Part shown: piece after piece, positions 7,935 through 15,931 of the stretch | Numbering within the stretch: the first letter of the stretch is position 1 | How the letters are laid out: every line of letters begins with the position of its first letter | Origin: Planctomycetota bacterium | Lineage (GTDB): Bacteria; Planctomycetota; Planctomycetia; Gemmatales; Gemmataceae | DNA: 64,000 nt | Assembly (NCBI GenBank): GCA_016872605.1 | Contig: VGZI01000005.1 | Span: 27,773-91,772 of the forward strand | Reading direction: 5' to 3' | The notes under the pieces: generated by a model | Database searches by the model: none | What the model saw: the letters and a program-made list of their open reading frames with translations, nothing else | What the model was told of the DNA's origin: nothing | Program-made: the position numbers and the translations under genes

Positions 7935-9719
7935 ATGCCGCAGATCATTCGAATCGCAACGATCATTCTACTGACGCTGACTGCTGGCTGTCGGCGCGAC
8001 GCCGGCAAGTCACAGAACGACTCCAAGCCGGCCGACACCATCACCTCGAAAACGGGTGGAGAACTCGTGCTCGTCCCCGGCGGGTCCTTCACCATGGGCG
8101 ATGCCGCCGGACGTGAGGACGAAACGCCGCACCCCGTGACGGTGTCGGCGTTTTACATGGATAAGCATGCCGTCACGCAAGAGCTTTACACGAAGGTCAT
8201 GGGAACCAATCCGTCGAAGCATGTCAATGTCAAGTGCCCCGTCGAACGCGTGCAATGGATCGACGCGGTCCGCTTCTGCAACAAATGCTCCGAACTCGAC
8301 GGGCTGACGCCGTGTTACAACACCGACACGTGGGACTGCAATTTCGCCGCCGACGGATATCGCCTGCCGACGGAAGCCGAGTGGGAATTCGCGTGCCGAG
8401 CTAGAGGAACCGGACGCTTTTGCTTCGGCGACGACGAAAAGGAGTTGCCCAAGTACGCCTGGCTTTATCCGGACTCGAAGGGCAAAACGCATCCGGTCGG
8501 CGAAAAGCTGGCTAACAGGTTCGGCCTGTACGACATGCATGGCAACGTGTGGCAATGGTGCCATGACCGCTACAGCGATTCGTACTACAAGCAAAGCCCC
8601 AAGGACGACCCGCGCGGCCCGACGACCGGCGACAAGCGAGTTTTGCGCGGCGGCGCCTGGGACACCAAGGCGGAGAAATGCCGATCCGCCTATCGTCACA
8701 AAGATTTTGCCGTGCTCGCCGACCTCTGCTTCGGCACCGACCCCTACGGCTTTCGGAGAGTGCGCGCCATGGACGCAACACCTCGCGGCGCCATGGCGGC
8801 GCTTCGTGGTGCGACGCTCCGCGTCGCATTTCACGACGCGAAGCGTCGGGCCACGTTGTCGCTAAATCAATTATCGTTTGTCAGCACGGGCGCCGAAGAC
8901 GAGAAGAAAACGCTGCCCAAAGGTAAACCCGACGCCGCCAAACTCAAAGGAACCATCATCTTCGTCAGCGATCGCTCCGGTTCGCTCAAGATCTGGAGCA
9001 TGGATGCGAGCGGCAAAAACGCCAAGCAACTCACCAAAAGCGAAGGCCCCGATGCAGACCCGCGTTTCTCGCCCGACGGCAAACTCATTCTTTACACCAC
9101 CGTCGTCGGCGGATTCCCCGAAGTCTGGGTCATGAATCGCGACGGCTCGCAACCAAAAAAAATCACCACCGGACGCGAAGCGAGCTGGGCCCCCAACGGC
9201 AAATCGATCGTCTTCATCAACGACAACCAAACCTTCGTCCGCGACCTCGACACCGGCAAGGAACGCCTCGTCACCCCCAAGGACTGGGAACGCTGCGGCG
9301 TCCCCGCCTTCAGCCCCGACGGCAAGACCATCGCTGTCGCCAGCCGGCATCTCCCCAAGATCGGCATCTTTCTCGTCGATCTCACCGGCAAGCCACTCGG
9401 CCAACTCAAAACCGAGGAAGCCTGCTGCACCCCCGCCTGGTCCAAAGACGGCAAGCGAATCCTCTGTCAGTCCGACAAAGGCCATATCCACGAAGTCCGC
9501 GTCGACGGCAAATCGGACGAGCAAATCACCACCCGCCCCGACGTCCAGCACGACGCTCGCTATTCCCCCGACGGCACGATGTTCTTGTTTTGCCGGGCGC
9601 CAACGCCGAAAGGTCCCTGGCAGATTTGCGTCCAGCGCATCGACGGCGATGAGGACGATTTTGTGGTGCTAACAAAGGAAGGCTCGAACCAGTCGCCCGA
9701 TTGGCACGCGCATGAGTGA
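7935..9719 (+). CDS. FGE-sulfatase (SUMF1-like) domain lipoprotein fused to a TolB-type propeller
   Basis: The product has 594 residues from ATG 7935, preceded by AAGAGG. The leader has a lipobox (LTLTAGC, Cys about 19), so it is a predicted lipoprotein. Residues about 40-275 are a formylglycine-generating-enzyme-like domain: VPGGSFTMGD, RLPTEAEWEFACRARG, DMHGNVWQWCHDRY and RVLRGGAWD are all present. In planctomycetes such domains usually serve structural or unknown roles. Residues about 320-590 are WD40/TolB-like beta-propeller blades with repeated FSPDGK / WSKDGKRI motifs. The linker (about 280-315) is encoded by a palindromic element, 8813-8851. The fusion suggests surface sensing or binding; no catalytic claim is made. 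Confidence 0.88.
   Translation: MPQIIRIATIILLTLTAGCRRDAGKSQNDSKPADTITSKTGGELVLVPGGSFTMGDAAGREDETPHPVTVSAFYMDKHAVTQELYTKVMGTNPSKHVNVKCPVERVQWIDAVRFCNKCSELDGLTPCYNTDTWDCNFAADGYRLPTEAEWEFACRARGTGRFCFGDDEKELPKYAWLYPDSKGKTHPVGEKLANRFGLYDMHGNVWQWCHDRYSDSYYKQSPKDDPRGPTTGDKRVLRGGAWDTKAEKCRSAYRHKDFAVLADLCFGTDPYGFRRVRAMDATPRGAMAALRGATLRVAFHDAKRRATLSLNQLSFVSTGAEDEKKTLPKGKPDAAKLKGTIIFVSDRSGSLKIWSMDASGKNAKQLTKSEGPDADPRFSPDGKLILYTTVVGGFPEVWVMNRDGSQPKKITTGREASWAPNGKSIVFINDNQTFVRDLDTGKERLVTPKDWERCGVPAFSPDGKTIAVASRHLPKIGIFLVDLTGKPLGQLKTEEACCTPAWSKDGKRILCQSDKGHIHEVRVDGKSDEQITTRPDVQHDARYSPDGTMFLFCRAPTPKGPWQICVQRIDGDEDDFVVLTKEGSNQSPDWHAHE
8813..8851. repeat. In-frame palindrome between FGE and propeller domains
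   Basis: cgacgctccgcgtcg (8813-8827) is inverted at 8837-8851 with one mismatch. It lies within a longer stretch of palindromic sequence (about 8772-8860) that encodes the low-complexity linker of the fusion protein. Interpreted as an inserted repeat that was kept in frame. Confidence 0.5.
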
Positions 9720-9733
9720 TCCGTCAGAGCCTC

Positions 9734-9775
9734 GCACGAAGTAAGCGGCGACGGAGTGCGCCGCTTACTTCGTGC
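9734..9775. repeat. Palindrome between convergent genes
   Basis: A perfect 16-base inverted repeat (gcacgaagtaagcggc and its complement) has a 10-base centre. Same family as 4161-4217 and, like it, between two convergent stops (9719 and 9792). Possible bidirectional terminator. Confidence 0.7.
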
Positions 9776-9791
9776 ACGGCTCGTCAATTCT

Positions 9792-10682
9792 TCATGGCGT
9801 TTTCAACCAATGCATGGTAATGACCGCGAAGTAGGTGGCGCCGACGGTCGATGTCTTGCCGGGGGCAATGCCGTACCCGCCGTCCGCATTTCGGCACTTG
9901 GCGACGAAGGAGCGCACGCCTTCGACGTTGTCGGGCTGGGCCTTGAGCATCATAAAGCAGCGCATGACGCGGTAAGTGGTTTCGAGGTCGGAAGCGATTT
10001 CGTTGTCGCCTTTGCCCCAGCCGCCGTTCTGCCGCTGGCCGGCGCGAATGACTTTCAGGATGCGCTCCTTCGGCAAATCGGCGCTAGGCTCGAGGCGCAT
10101 CAGCGTGACGGCGGCGCTTGCCGAGTCGCGCGCCAGGCCGGGGCCTTTGCCGAACGTGCCGTCGTCGTTGCGCAGCGCCGCGATTGGCTTGTGCCACAGC
10201 TCGACTTTTGGGGTCGTCGCCTTGAGATTCTCCATGCCAGCGGCCGCGAGCCGCACTTCTTCGAACGTCCGGGCGTTGTCGCGAAAATACTTGATCGATG
10301 CGTCGGAGTAGGCTTGCGTGGACAGCTGGAGGTTAACGACCGCCATGATGCCGACAGCCGTCGTGAAGACGTCGGGCTTGCCCTTGGGTTCATCGCAAAA
10401 CGCGCCGGCGTCGCGGTCCCAGCAGCTTTCGACGAACTTGACACAGCCTTCTTTGTTTGGCAACTCGCCGCCCAGGTACTTCAGTGCTCGAATCGCGGCT
10501 GAGGTGGAACGCAGAGTCGGACCCGGCGTCGGCTCATCCGATTTCGCCTCGAAGGGGCGAAACGCGCCGTTGGCGGCTTGCAACTTTTGCACGTAGTCGA
10601 TGGTTTTCTTGACGCTGGGATCGCCCGCGTTTGCCGACGCCGCGACGAGTACGCCAATGAAAAGGAACATGAATCGATGCAT
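9792..10682 (-). CDS. Exported prenyltransferase/squalene-oxidase repeat protein
   Basis: The product has 296 residues. The start is ATG 10682 (GAGGGCT upstream), which opens directly into a signal peptide (about 1-20, ending ASANAG). The mature protein has three to four alpha-barrel repeats of the squalene cyclase/prenyltransferase/alpha-macroglobulin type, with QNGGWGKGD, NADGGYGIAPG and the related AANGAFRPFE. The catalytic acid motif of true terpene cyclases is absent. In this phylum such proteins are exported and of unknown function, so annotation as a cyclase would be misleading. The same repeat type precedes the DUF4159 domains of the first gene in the window. Confidence 0.82.
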   Translation of the reverse strand: MHRFMFLFIGVLVAASANAGDPSVKKTIDYVQKLQAANGAFRPFEAKSDEPTPGPTLRSTSAAIRALKYLGGELPNKEGCVKFVESCWDRDAGAFCDEPKGKPDVFTTAVGIMAVVNLQLSTQAYSDASIKYFRDNARTFEEVRLAAAGMENLKATTPKVELWHKPIAALRNDDGTFGKGPGLARDSASAAVTLMRLEPSADLPKERILKVIRAGQRQNGGWGKGDNEIASDLETTYRVMRCFMMLKAQPDNVEGVRSFVAKCRNADGGYGIAPGKTSTVGATYFAVITMHWLKTP

Positions 10683-10724
10683 TTTCAGCCCTCGGGTAGT
10701 GAATGTCGATATATGAATCAAACC

Positions 10725-10802
10725 GGTTTTCGTTTAGCGCTCGCGTTGCACTGCCAGCGACTCCATTCCACCAGGCGAGCCGCGGGCGCTGAACGAGAAA
10801 CC
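10725..10802. repeat. Degenerate CGTTTAGCGCTCGC palindrome
   Basis: The left arm ggttttcgtttagcgctcgc (from 10725) is matched by a degenerate inverted arm ending gaacgagaaacc (10802), about 35 bases apart. Belongs to the family at 13634-13683, 24122-24172, 27937-27984 and 63783-63830. Confidence 0.55.
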
Positions 10803-10948
10803 AATCCATTTTTTCTCCAATCTCCTCTGGACAACTCATCCCGTTTCTGGCATAGGGCCGCCACACTTGAGCGAAAAATCAGAAAAACGTCGATCGGCCC
10901 TCTTTGTGGGGAAGAAGGCGTTCGGAATATGGGGCACGGGGGAAGACC

Positions 10949-11350
10949 ATGCGCTTCACGTGGGCAGCGTTAACGATCGCGCTGAGCCTCGGCATCGTCG
11001 GCCTGGCGTCGGCGCAAGAATCAGGCAACTGGTTCACACGCTGGTTCACGCCCACGCTCGAACGCAAGTCGGAGAAACCCGCCAAGGAAGAGGTCAAGCC
11101 CGACACCGCCAAGCTCCAGGAAACTATTAACGCCACCAAAGCGACGCAGGCCACCAACGATTGGCTGCGCCGCCAGGAAATCTGCAATCGGCTCATGGAA
11201 ATCGCCAACGCGACCGGCGACGAGGACCTTCGCCGCAAGGCCCAAGTACTGGACGGCCGAGCTTATGACATCTACCTGGCGACCAAGAACCAGATTCGAA
11301 CAGTCGTGCCTTCGGCGAACGAAACCGACACAAAGAAGGGAGGCCGCTGA
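10949..11350 (+). CDS. Small exported helical protein
   Basis: The product has 133 residues from ATG 10949, after GGGGGAAG. The signal peptide (about 1-22) ends GLASAQ. The mature part is charged and helix-forming, with a run of Lys/Glu (about 36-55) and a C-terminal Lys/Gly tail. No known domain was recognised. Its stop overlaps the start of the next lipoprotein gene by one base (TGATG), so the two are translationally coupled and probably work together at the envelope. Confidence 0.75.
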   Translation: MRFTWAALTIALSLGIVGLASAQESGNWFTRWFTPTLERKSEKPAKEEVKPDTAKLQETINATKATQATNDWLRRQEICNRLMEIANATGDEDLRRKAQVLDGRAYDIYLATKNQIRTVVPSANETDTKKGGR

Positions 11351-11592
11351 TGAAGCGAATTGCCATCCTTGTCGGACTGCTGTTGTGTGCGGGATGCTTC
11401 ACCGCCGCGCCGCCCCCCGCACTGATCACGATGCCGCCGCTGGTTGACATGAACGTCAAAGCGTTCCCGGCGGTTTTGCCGGAACAGATTAACGAGCAGA
11501 ACGCCCATCAAAGAGCGCAAGAGTTGGAGGATGAACTCAATCGCGAACAGCAACGGCTCACGCTGAGCACCGGCTCGCGCGAACGCCCGTAG
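11350..11592 (+). CDS. Small lipoprotein
   Basis: The product has 80 residues. The ATG at 11350 shares its A with the preceding gene's TGA. The leader MKRIAILVGLLLCAGC contains a lipobox with Cys 16. A Pro-rich segment is followed by a charged helix (NAHQRAQELEDELNREQQR) that could pair with the helical protein encoded just upstream. No family recognised. Confidence 0.72.
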   Translation: MKRIAILVGLLLCAGCFTAAPPPALITMPPLVDMNVKAFPAVLPEQINEQNAHQRAQELEDELNREQQRLTLSTGSRERP

Positions 11593-11744
11593 CTAGAAAA
11601 AACGCGAGAGGCTGGCACTCTCACGTAGCAGGTCGGCCGCCTATCGGGGGAACGGCGCCGGCCTGCATTTTTTTGCGCGCTCCTCGTTTCGCGCCCGCCC
11701 GGCGCCTTGCAAACGATGAATCCGCTCTGAATTTCTTTGCGCTT

Positions 11745-11769
11745 CCTTCGCTTACGCTTCAGGCTCTGA
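11745..11769. repeat. Repeat arm forming the 3' end of tilS
   Basis: The 25 bases ccttcgcttacgcttcaggc... match one arm of the paired repeat at 23292-23315. It overlaps the tilS stop codon: the last residues of TilS (SEPEA) and its TAA are encoded by the repeat. Confidence 0.6.
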
Positions 11770-12777
11770 TGGCAAACGAATCTGCACGACGCGGCCGACA
11801 CGCGCGACGTGCAGGCGTCCCGGGAAATCGCACGCCGACGCTCTGCCCATTGCAATCTGTGCCAAGCGTTGCCAGCGGTCGTAGTCCATGTCGCCCATCG
11901 GAAAACTCTCGCGCTGCCAGACCAGCCGAAATATTGCGCGAACATCGTCCACTGGGGCTTTCTCAAGAACTATCGCCGACAACACGAGGACGTCCTTCGC
12001 CCGAGGCAATTCGGCTTGCTCCAATAGGGCTTCCGCACGTTGCGATTCTTCCGTGGCAAGGCCTCGGCATTGGTCGGCCAGTCGGCAAAGTACGTCGACA
12101 ATCGCCGGATTGTACTCTTCCGTCAAGCGAGGCAGCAAATCAAGACGCAGCCGATTTCGCATGAAACGCATATCGGCGTTGGATGAATCAATGCGATACG
12201 TGATCCGTCGGTCTTGCAGGTACTGTAGGACATCGGCACGGCGAACAGAGAGCAGCGGCCGAACGAGCGACACGGTCACGTCGAGCGGTCGGCATTCGGT
12301 CATGCCGGAGAGCCCTTGAACGCCGCTGCCACGCAACAAGCGAAACAACACCGTCTCCGCCTGGTCGTCGGCCGTGTGTCCGACGGCGATCCAGGCCGCT
12401 TGTTCTTGGACCGCGAGTTCGGTGAGCCAGCGATAGCGCTCGCGTCGGGCTACGCCTTCGAGGTTTTCTCGCTCGGCCTCGGCAATCGTCGCGACGGCGA
12501 TTCGCGTTGTGACGCAGCGAATGCGCGGCGTGTCGGCGAGGTTCCAGGCCATCGGGAGGTCCTGGACGAACGCTTCGTCGCCGTCACTCTCGTCGCCGCG
12601 CAGTTGATGGTTGATATGAGCCAACGTGAGTCGCGGAAGTGTGCCAGATCGCAAGAGGTCGGCGCACACATGCGCCAGCGCCACGCTATCGGGTCCGCCG
12701 GAAACGGCGACGATGCCGGGCGATTGACCGTGGCCATGGCGCTGTAGGCACTCGGCAACGTGTACGGATAAGGTCAT
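11752..12777 (-). CDS. tilS: tRNA(Ile)-lysidine synthetase
   Basis: The product has 341 residues. It converts C34 of the CAU-anticodon tRNA-Ile to lysidine using ATP and lysine, so it reads AUA codons; it is normally essential. The PP-loop SGGPDS is at 26-31. The N-ATPase domain has AHINHQLRGDESDGDE, VGHTADDQAETVLFRLLRG and GMTE in order. The RMFMRNRLR-like segment (DMRFMRNRLRLDLLP) marks the domain end, followed by a C-terminal domain shorter than in E. coli. The start ATG at 12777 overlaps the trpC stop (ATGA), so it is co-translated with trpC. The last five residues and the stop come from a dispersed repeat. Confidence 0.95.
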   Translation of the reverse strand: MTLSVHVAECLQRHGHGQSPGIVAVSGGPDSVALAHVCADLLRSGTLPRLTLAHINHQLRGDESDGDEAFVQDLPMAWNLADTPRIRCVTTRIAVATIAEAERENLEGVARRERYRWLTELAVQEQAAWIAVGHTADDQAETVLFRLLRGSGVQGLSGMTECRPLDVTVSLVRPLLSVRRADVLQYLQDRRITYRIDSSNADMRFMRNRLRLDLLPRLTEEYNPAIVDVLCRLADQCRGLATEESQRAEALLEQAELPRAKDVLVLSAIVLEKAPVDDVRAIFRLVWQRESFPMGDMDYDRWQRLAQIAMGRASACDFPGRLHVARVGRVVQIRLPSEPEA

Positions 12778-13601
12778 CCGTTGCCTCGCAGTTCGCGCAG
12801 CTTTGCGCCAATGTCATCGGAGCGCATAAACGTCTCGCCGACGAGCACTGCCTTGACGCCGGCGGCCTCGAGTCGCTCCATGTCGGCCCGTGTTCGGATG
12901 CCGCTCTCGCTCACACAGCAGCACTCTGCGGGAATGCTCTCAACGAGTTCCAGCGTGTGGTCGAGGCTGGTCACGAACGTGCGCAGGTTGCGATTGTTGA
13001 TCCCCACGATTTTTGCGCCGGCATCGAGCACTCGTTGCAGATTTTCGCGATCGTACAACTCGACGAGCGCTTGCATGCCGAGGTCATGGATCTGCGTCAA
13101 GAGCGCCGGGAGTTCGCGAGGGCCGAGGATCTCGGCAATCAACAGGACGGCATCGGCGCCGGCGACGCGGGCTTCGATCACCTGGTAGGCATCGACAATG
13201 AAGTCCTTGCGCAGCACCGGCGGCGCGACCGCTTGGCGAATCGCGGTCAGATACGACAAGTGTCCCTGGAAGAAGGGCTCATCGGTGAGCACGCTGATGG
13301 CGTCGGCGCCATTGGCTGCGTAGATGCGGGCGATGGCGACCGGATCGAAGTCGGCCCGCAACACGCCGGCGGAGGGCGACGCCTTCTTGACCTCGGCGAT
13401 GATCGCGAGTTTTCCGCGCGCCCCTTGTGGGAGAGGGGTCAGGGGTGAGGGGGACATGCCCCGTTCGAGGGCGGCGCGGAAGTTGCGCACCGGCGGAGCG
13501 ATCGACAATCGCGCCTCCAGGTGAGCAACCGGAGTGGCGTCTCGGCGACGCTCTAGGTCCCGCCGCGTTGAAATCACGATGCGTTCGAGGATGTTGTTCA
13601 T
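12774..13601 (-). CDS. trpC: Indole-3-glycerol phosphate synthase
   Basis: The product has 275 residues, cytoplasmic, in tryptophan synthesis (CdRP to indole-3-glycerol phosphate). The start is ATG 13601, where family homology begins (MNNILERIV); no clear Shine-Dalgarno sequence. The TIM-barrel motifs IIAEVKKASPSAG (catalytic Glu/Lys), VLRKDFIVD, IGINNRNLRT and SESGI are intact. Residues about 50-62 (PSPLTPLPQGARG) are not part of the family; they are the translation of a dispersed repeat inserted between helix alpha-0 and strand beta-1, and the frame is preserved. No other trp gene is nearby; it pairs with tilS. Confidence 0.95.
   Translation of the reverse strand: MNNILERIVISTRRDLERRRDATPVAHLEARLSIAPPVRNFRAALERGMSPSPLTPLPQGARGKLAIIAEVKKASPSAGVLRADFDPVAIARIYAANGADAISVLTDEPFFQGHLSYLTAIRQAVAPPVLRKDFIVDAYQVIEARVAGADAVLLIAEILGPRELPALLTQIHDLGMQALVELYDRENLQRVLDAGAKIVGINNRNLRTFVTSLDHTLELVESIPAECCCVSESGIRTRADMERLEAAGVKAVLVGETFMRSDDIGAKLRELRGNG
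13421..13453. repeat. Dispersed repeat inserted in frame in trpC
   Basis: ccccttgtgggagagggg followed by tcaggggtgaggggg matches the intergenic units at 1782-1892. It adds about 13 residues before the first catalytic strand of TrpC without shifting the frame. Confidence 0.75.
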
Positions 13602-13633
13602 ACAAAACGACTTTGCCGCCGCGTGGTGTTCCG

Positions 13634-13683
13634 CCTCTTCGTTTAGCGTTCGCACGGCGCCACGCGGGCGCTAAACGAAGAGG
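13634..13683. repeat. CGTTTAGCG palindrome between divergent genes
   Basis: The arms cctcttcgtttagcg... and ...cgctaaacgaagagg are near-perfect inverted copies around a GGCGCC-containing centre. It fills the divergent spacer between trpC (start 13601) and the CPBP gene (start 13718), where promoters would be expected. Confidence 0.75.
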
Positions 13684-13717
13684 CTGTTACTCATGTTATC
13701 CGAAAAAAAGGATCGCC

Positions 13718-14863
13718 GTGAACGATGGCCTGCATGATCTGAAGTGGAACGCCATCGCCTATGCCATCGTCGCCGGCGTCTCCGTGATCGCGCTGGTGGT
13801 CATGTGGTTTCTTGTTCCCGCGCTGAGCGAGCGCTGGCTGCCGATTCAGCGACTGCGGCCCGGCTCATGGACGGGACAAGAAGTCTTCATCAGCATCTGC
13901 GCCACCTTCGGGTTTCCGCTTCTGATCGTGCAAGGTCTGATCGCCGTGGGTTTCTTCCTGCCTCTCATTGGGCCGAGTCCCGATCTCGAGCGAATGACGC
14001 CTGAACTGCGCGAGTATGTCCAGCGCTGCGCCGTCATCAGCAGTCCGTTGAGCCTTACGGTGATACTGGCTTTCTTGTTCTACCTGCTCTACATTCGCAT
14101 CGGCGATCGACCGCACCAGTACGGCCTGACGTGGGCGCGCTGGCCGAACAACGTCGCCCTCGGCCTGGCGGTGTTCGTGCCGGTGACGCCGATCGTGCTT
14201 GGCATCTTCGCCCTTCTGACATTCTTGTTGCCGAGTACCATTCATCAGATGGTGGCGCAGGGCCGGCACGATCCGCCCTTCTGGGAATGGACCCTGATGG
14301 GCTTCCAAGCCACAATAGCGGCGCCGATCCTCGAAGAAGTCCTCGTGCGCGGCATTCTGCTGGGCTGGTTGAGGCGGGCATCGCTCGTCGGGCATGTCGT
14401 TCTTGTCGCGTCGTCCGTTTTCTTGGTTGGACACGATGTTGTCCCGTTCAACCTGGACTCGGGCCGCTTTGAGGTCAACTACGAGAAAGTACTACCGTCC
14501 TTTTTTGCAGTCACGCTGGCCTTCGGCTATGCCTACTGGATGCACAAACTGAAACGCGATTTCGACCTTGACGAAATGGAAACGCAAGATTGGATGCTCG
14601 AGCCAAGCCCGGAACCCAGCGAGCGCGACGAGGCCAGGCAATACAAATGGTCGCACGCCAACTCTTATCTTGCGATCTATGGCTCAGCGATGTGGTTCGC
14701 CGTGATTCATCCTTGGCCCGCCCCGGTGCCGCTCTTCCTCTTCGGTCTAGTGCTCGGCTGGATCGCCTACCGCACGCAAAGCCTGGTCGGCCCGATTACG
14801 CTGCATGTCGCGCTGAATTTGCTGTCGTTCATTGCCCTGTACGGCAGCGTGGCGACTCGTTAG
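13718..14863 (+). CDS. CPBP family intramembrane glutamic endopeptidase
   Basis: The product has 381 residues from the GTG at 13718, eight bases after AAGGA; the frame is open further upstream, but that part only translates the palindrome. Eight or so hydrophobic segments. The Rce1/CPBP (Abi) signature is present: EEVLVRG (Glu 206-207, Arg 211) in one helix, then an FAVIHPWP histidine and a later LHVALN histidine, spaced as in the family. CPBP proteases cleave after prenylation in eukaryotes and serve varied membrane roles in bacteria. A cytoplasmic acidic loop lies at about 285-315. Its TAG stop lies in the left arm of a palindrome shared with the convergent YgfZ-like gene. Confidence 0.88.
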   Translation: MNDGLHDLKWNAIAYAIVAGVSVIALVVMWFLVPALSERWLPIQRLRPGSWTGQEVFISICATFGFPLLIVQGLIAVGFFLPLIGPSPDLERMTPELREYVQRCAVISSPLSLTVILAFLFYLLYIRIGDRPHQYGLTWARWPNNVALGLAVFVPVTPIVLGIFALLTFLLPSTIHQMVAQGRHDPPFWEWTLMGFQATIAAPILEEVLVRGILLGWLRRASLVGHVVLVASSVFLVGHDVVPFNLDSGRFEVNYEKVLPSFFAVTLAFGYAYWMHKLKRDFDLDEMETQDWMLEPSPEPSERDEARQYKWSHANSYLAIYGSAMWFAVIHPWPAPVPLFLFGLVLGWIAYRTQSLVGPITLHVALNLLSFIALYGSVATR

Positions 14864-14914
14864 CTGGACGCGCAAGCGACGGACACTCCATCCGTCGCTT
14901 GCGCGTCCGGCTAA
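14860..14914. repeat. Palindrome carrying both convergent stop codons
   Basis: Arms of 24 bases (14860-14883, 14891-14914) match with one mismatch; the outer ends read ttagct / ggctaa. The TAG of the CPBP gene (14861-14863) is in the left arm and the TAG of the YgfZ-like gene (14911-14913 on the minus strand) is in the right arm. It may double as a bidirectional terminator. Confidence 0.75.
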
Positions 14915-15846
14915 CAAAACGGCAACGCGCTGACAATTCCGGGTCTGCCATCGACTTCGACCTTCGTCCCCGCGTCCCACGAGCCGCGTTTCAAATAAGC
15001 GAGGGCGATCACTTGTCCAAGCCGCGGCGAGAACACGGACGATGTGACCTGGCCGACCTCGTCGTTGCCGCGCATCGCCTTGGCGCCGGCGGCGAATGGC
15101 GTGTCGCCGGCGATCGTGATTCCCATGAGGAGCCGATTGACCTGGCCGCGATCGCGCGCCATTACGATGGTTTCCTGGCCGAGGTAGCAGCCCTTGTTGT
15201 AGGAGATGGCCTGCGGGCGGTTGACTTCCATGGCCAGGCGATTTTCGTCGATGTCGATGCCGTACTCGGGCAGCCCGGCTTCGATGCGTAGGACGTTGTA
15301 CCAAGCGGCATCGCCGAGCGTCGCTCCGGCGGCGACAAGTGATTGGCGAAGCGTCGCCGCTTCCTTGATCGGGTAGAAGCAATCGACCCCTTCGACGCCG
15401 GACAATTGGTGCGATCGGCCGTGCGATCCCGCGAGTGAGCCAGCGCCCGCCCCGATGACGCGCAGGACGCCAACTTCCAGCGTGCGATCGGTCAACTCGA
15501 CCTGTTCGCTGATCAGAAAGCGATTGAGATGCTCGAGGATTTTTTCCGCCTGCCGGGCGACCGTCTCGAGCCAAAACAGATTGGTCGCCCGGTGCGTGAT
15601 CCACACGTGAGCCACGACGCGAGCCTTGTTCGTCGTCAAGAACGCTTCACGCGTTTCGCCGACAGGCAACGTCTTAATGTCCTGCGTGCAGAGATTATGC
15701 AAAAACGTGGCCGCATCCGGCCCGGCTGCTTCGATCACGGTGCGGCCGGTGAGGTCGAAGAGGATAGGGCTGTCGAGGGTGGAGCGATTTTCGGTCGATG
15801 AATTGGCCATGATACCACTATGTTGCCCGTCGGCGGTATTCGGCAT
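14911..15846 (-). CDS. ygfZ: YgfZ/GcvT-like folate-binding protein
   Basis: The product has 311 residues from ATG 15846; a second ATG at 15810 is equally possible and neither has a clear Shine-Dalgarno sequence. The family uses tetrahydrofolate to support repair/assembly of certain iron-sulfur enzymes. The diagnostic KGCYLGQE (218-225, catalytic Cys 220) followed by an Arg-rich stretch is intact. The N-terminal FDLTGRTVIEAAGPDAATFLHNL matches the GcvT-like fold. The length is normal for the family. Cytoplasmic. The gene ends in a palindrome shared with the convergent protease gene. Confidence 0.9.
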   Translation of the reverse strand: MPNTADGQHSGIMANSSTENRSTLDSPILFDLTGRTVIEAAGPDAATFLHNLCTQDIKTLPVGETREAFLTTNKARVVAHVWITHRATNLFWLETVARQAEKILEHLNRFLISEQVELTDRTLEVGVLRVIGAGAGSLAGSHGRSHQLSGVEGVDCFYPIKEAATLRQSLVAAGATLGDAAWYNVLRIEAGLPEYGIDIDENRLAMEVNRPQAISYNKGCYLGQETIVMARDRGQVNRLLMGITIAGDTPFAAGAKAMRGNDEVGQVTSSVFSPRLGQVIALAYLKRGSWDAGTKVEVDGRPGIVSALPFC

Positions 15847-15861
15847 GAAAAGCCGTTTCTA

Positions 15862-15916
15862 TCAGCCCAGGCCAAAGGCCTGGGTGCAGGCCGATGTGTT
15901 TTTGTTTCCGGGCTGA
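15862..15916. repeat. Short hairpins upstream of the YgfZ-like gene
   Basis: A perfect hairpin cccaggcc / ggcctggg lies inside an outer pair tcagccc / gggctga. Located between the YgfZ-like start and the stop of the next minus-strand gene; a T run (around 15898-15905) lies inside it. Function uncertain. Confidence 0.4.
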
Positions 15917-15931
15917 CAGGCCGAGATACCA

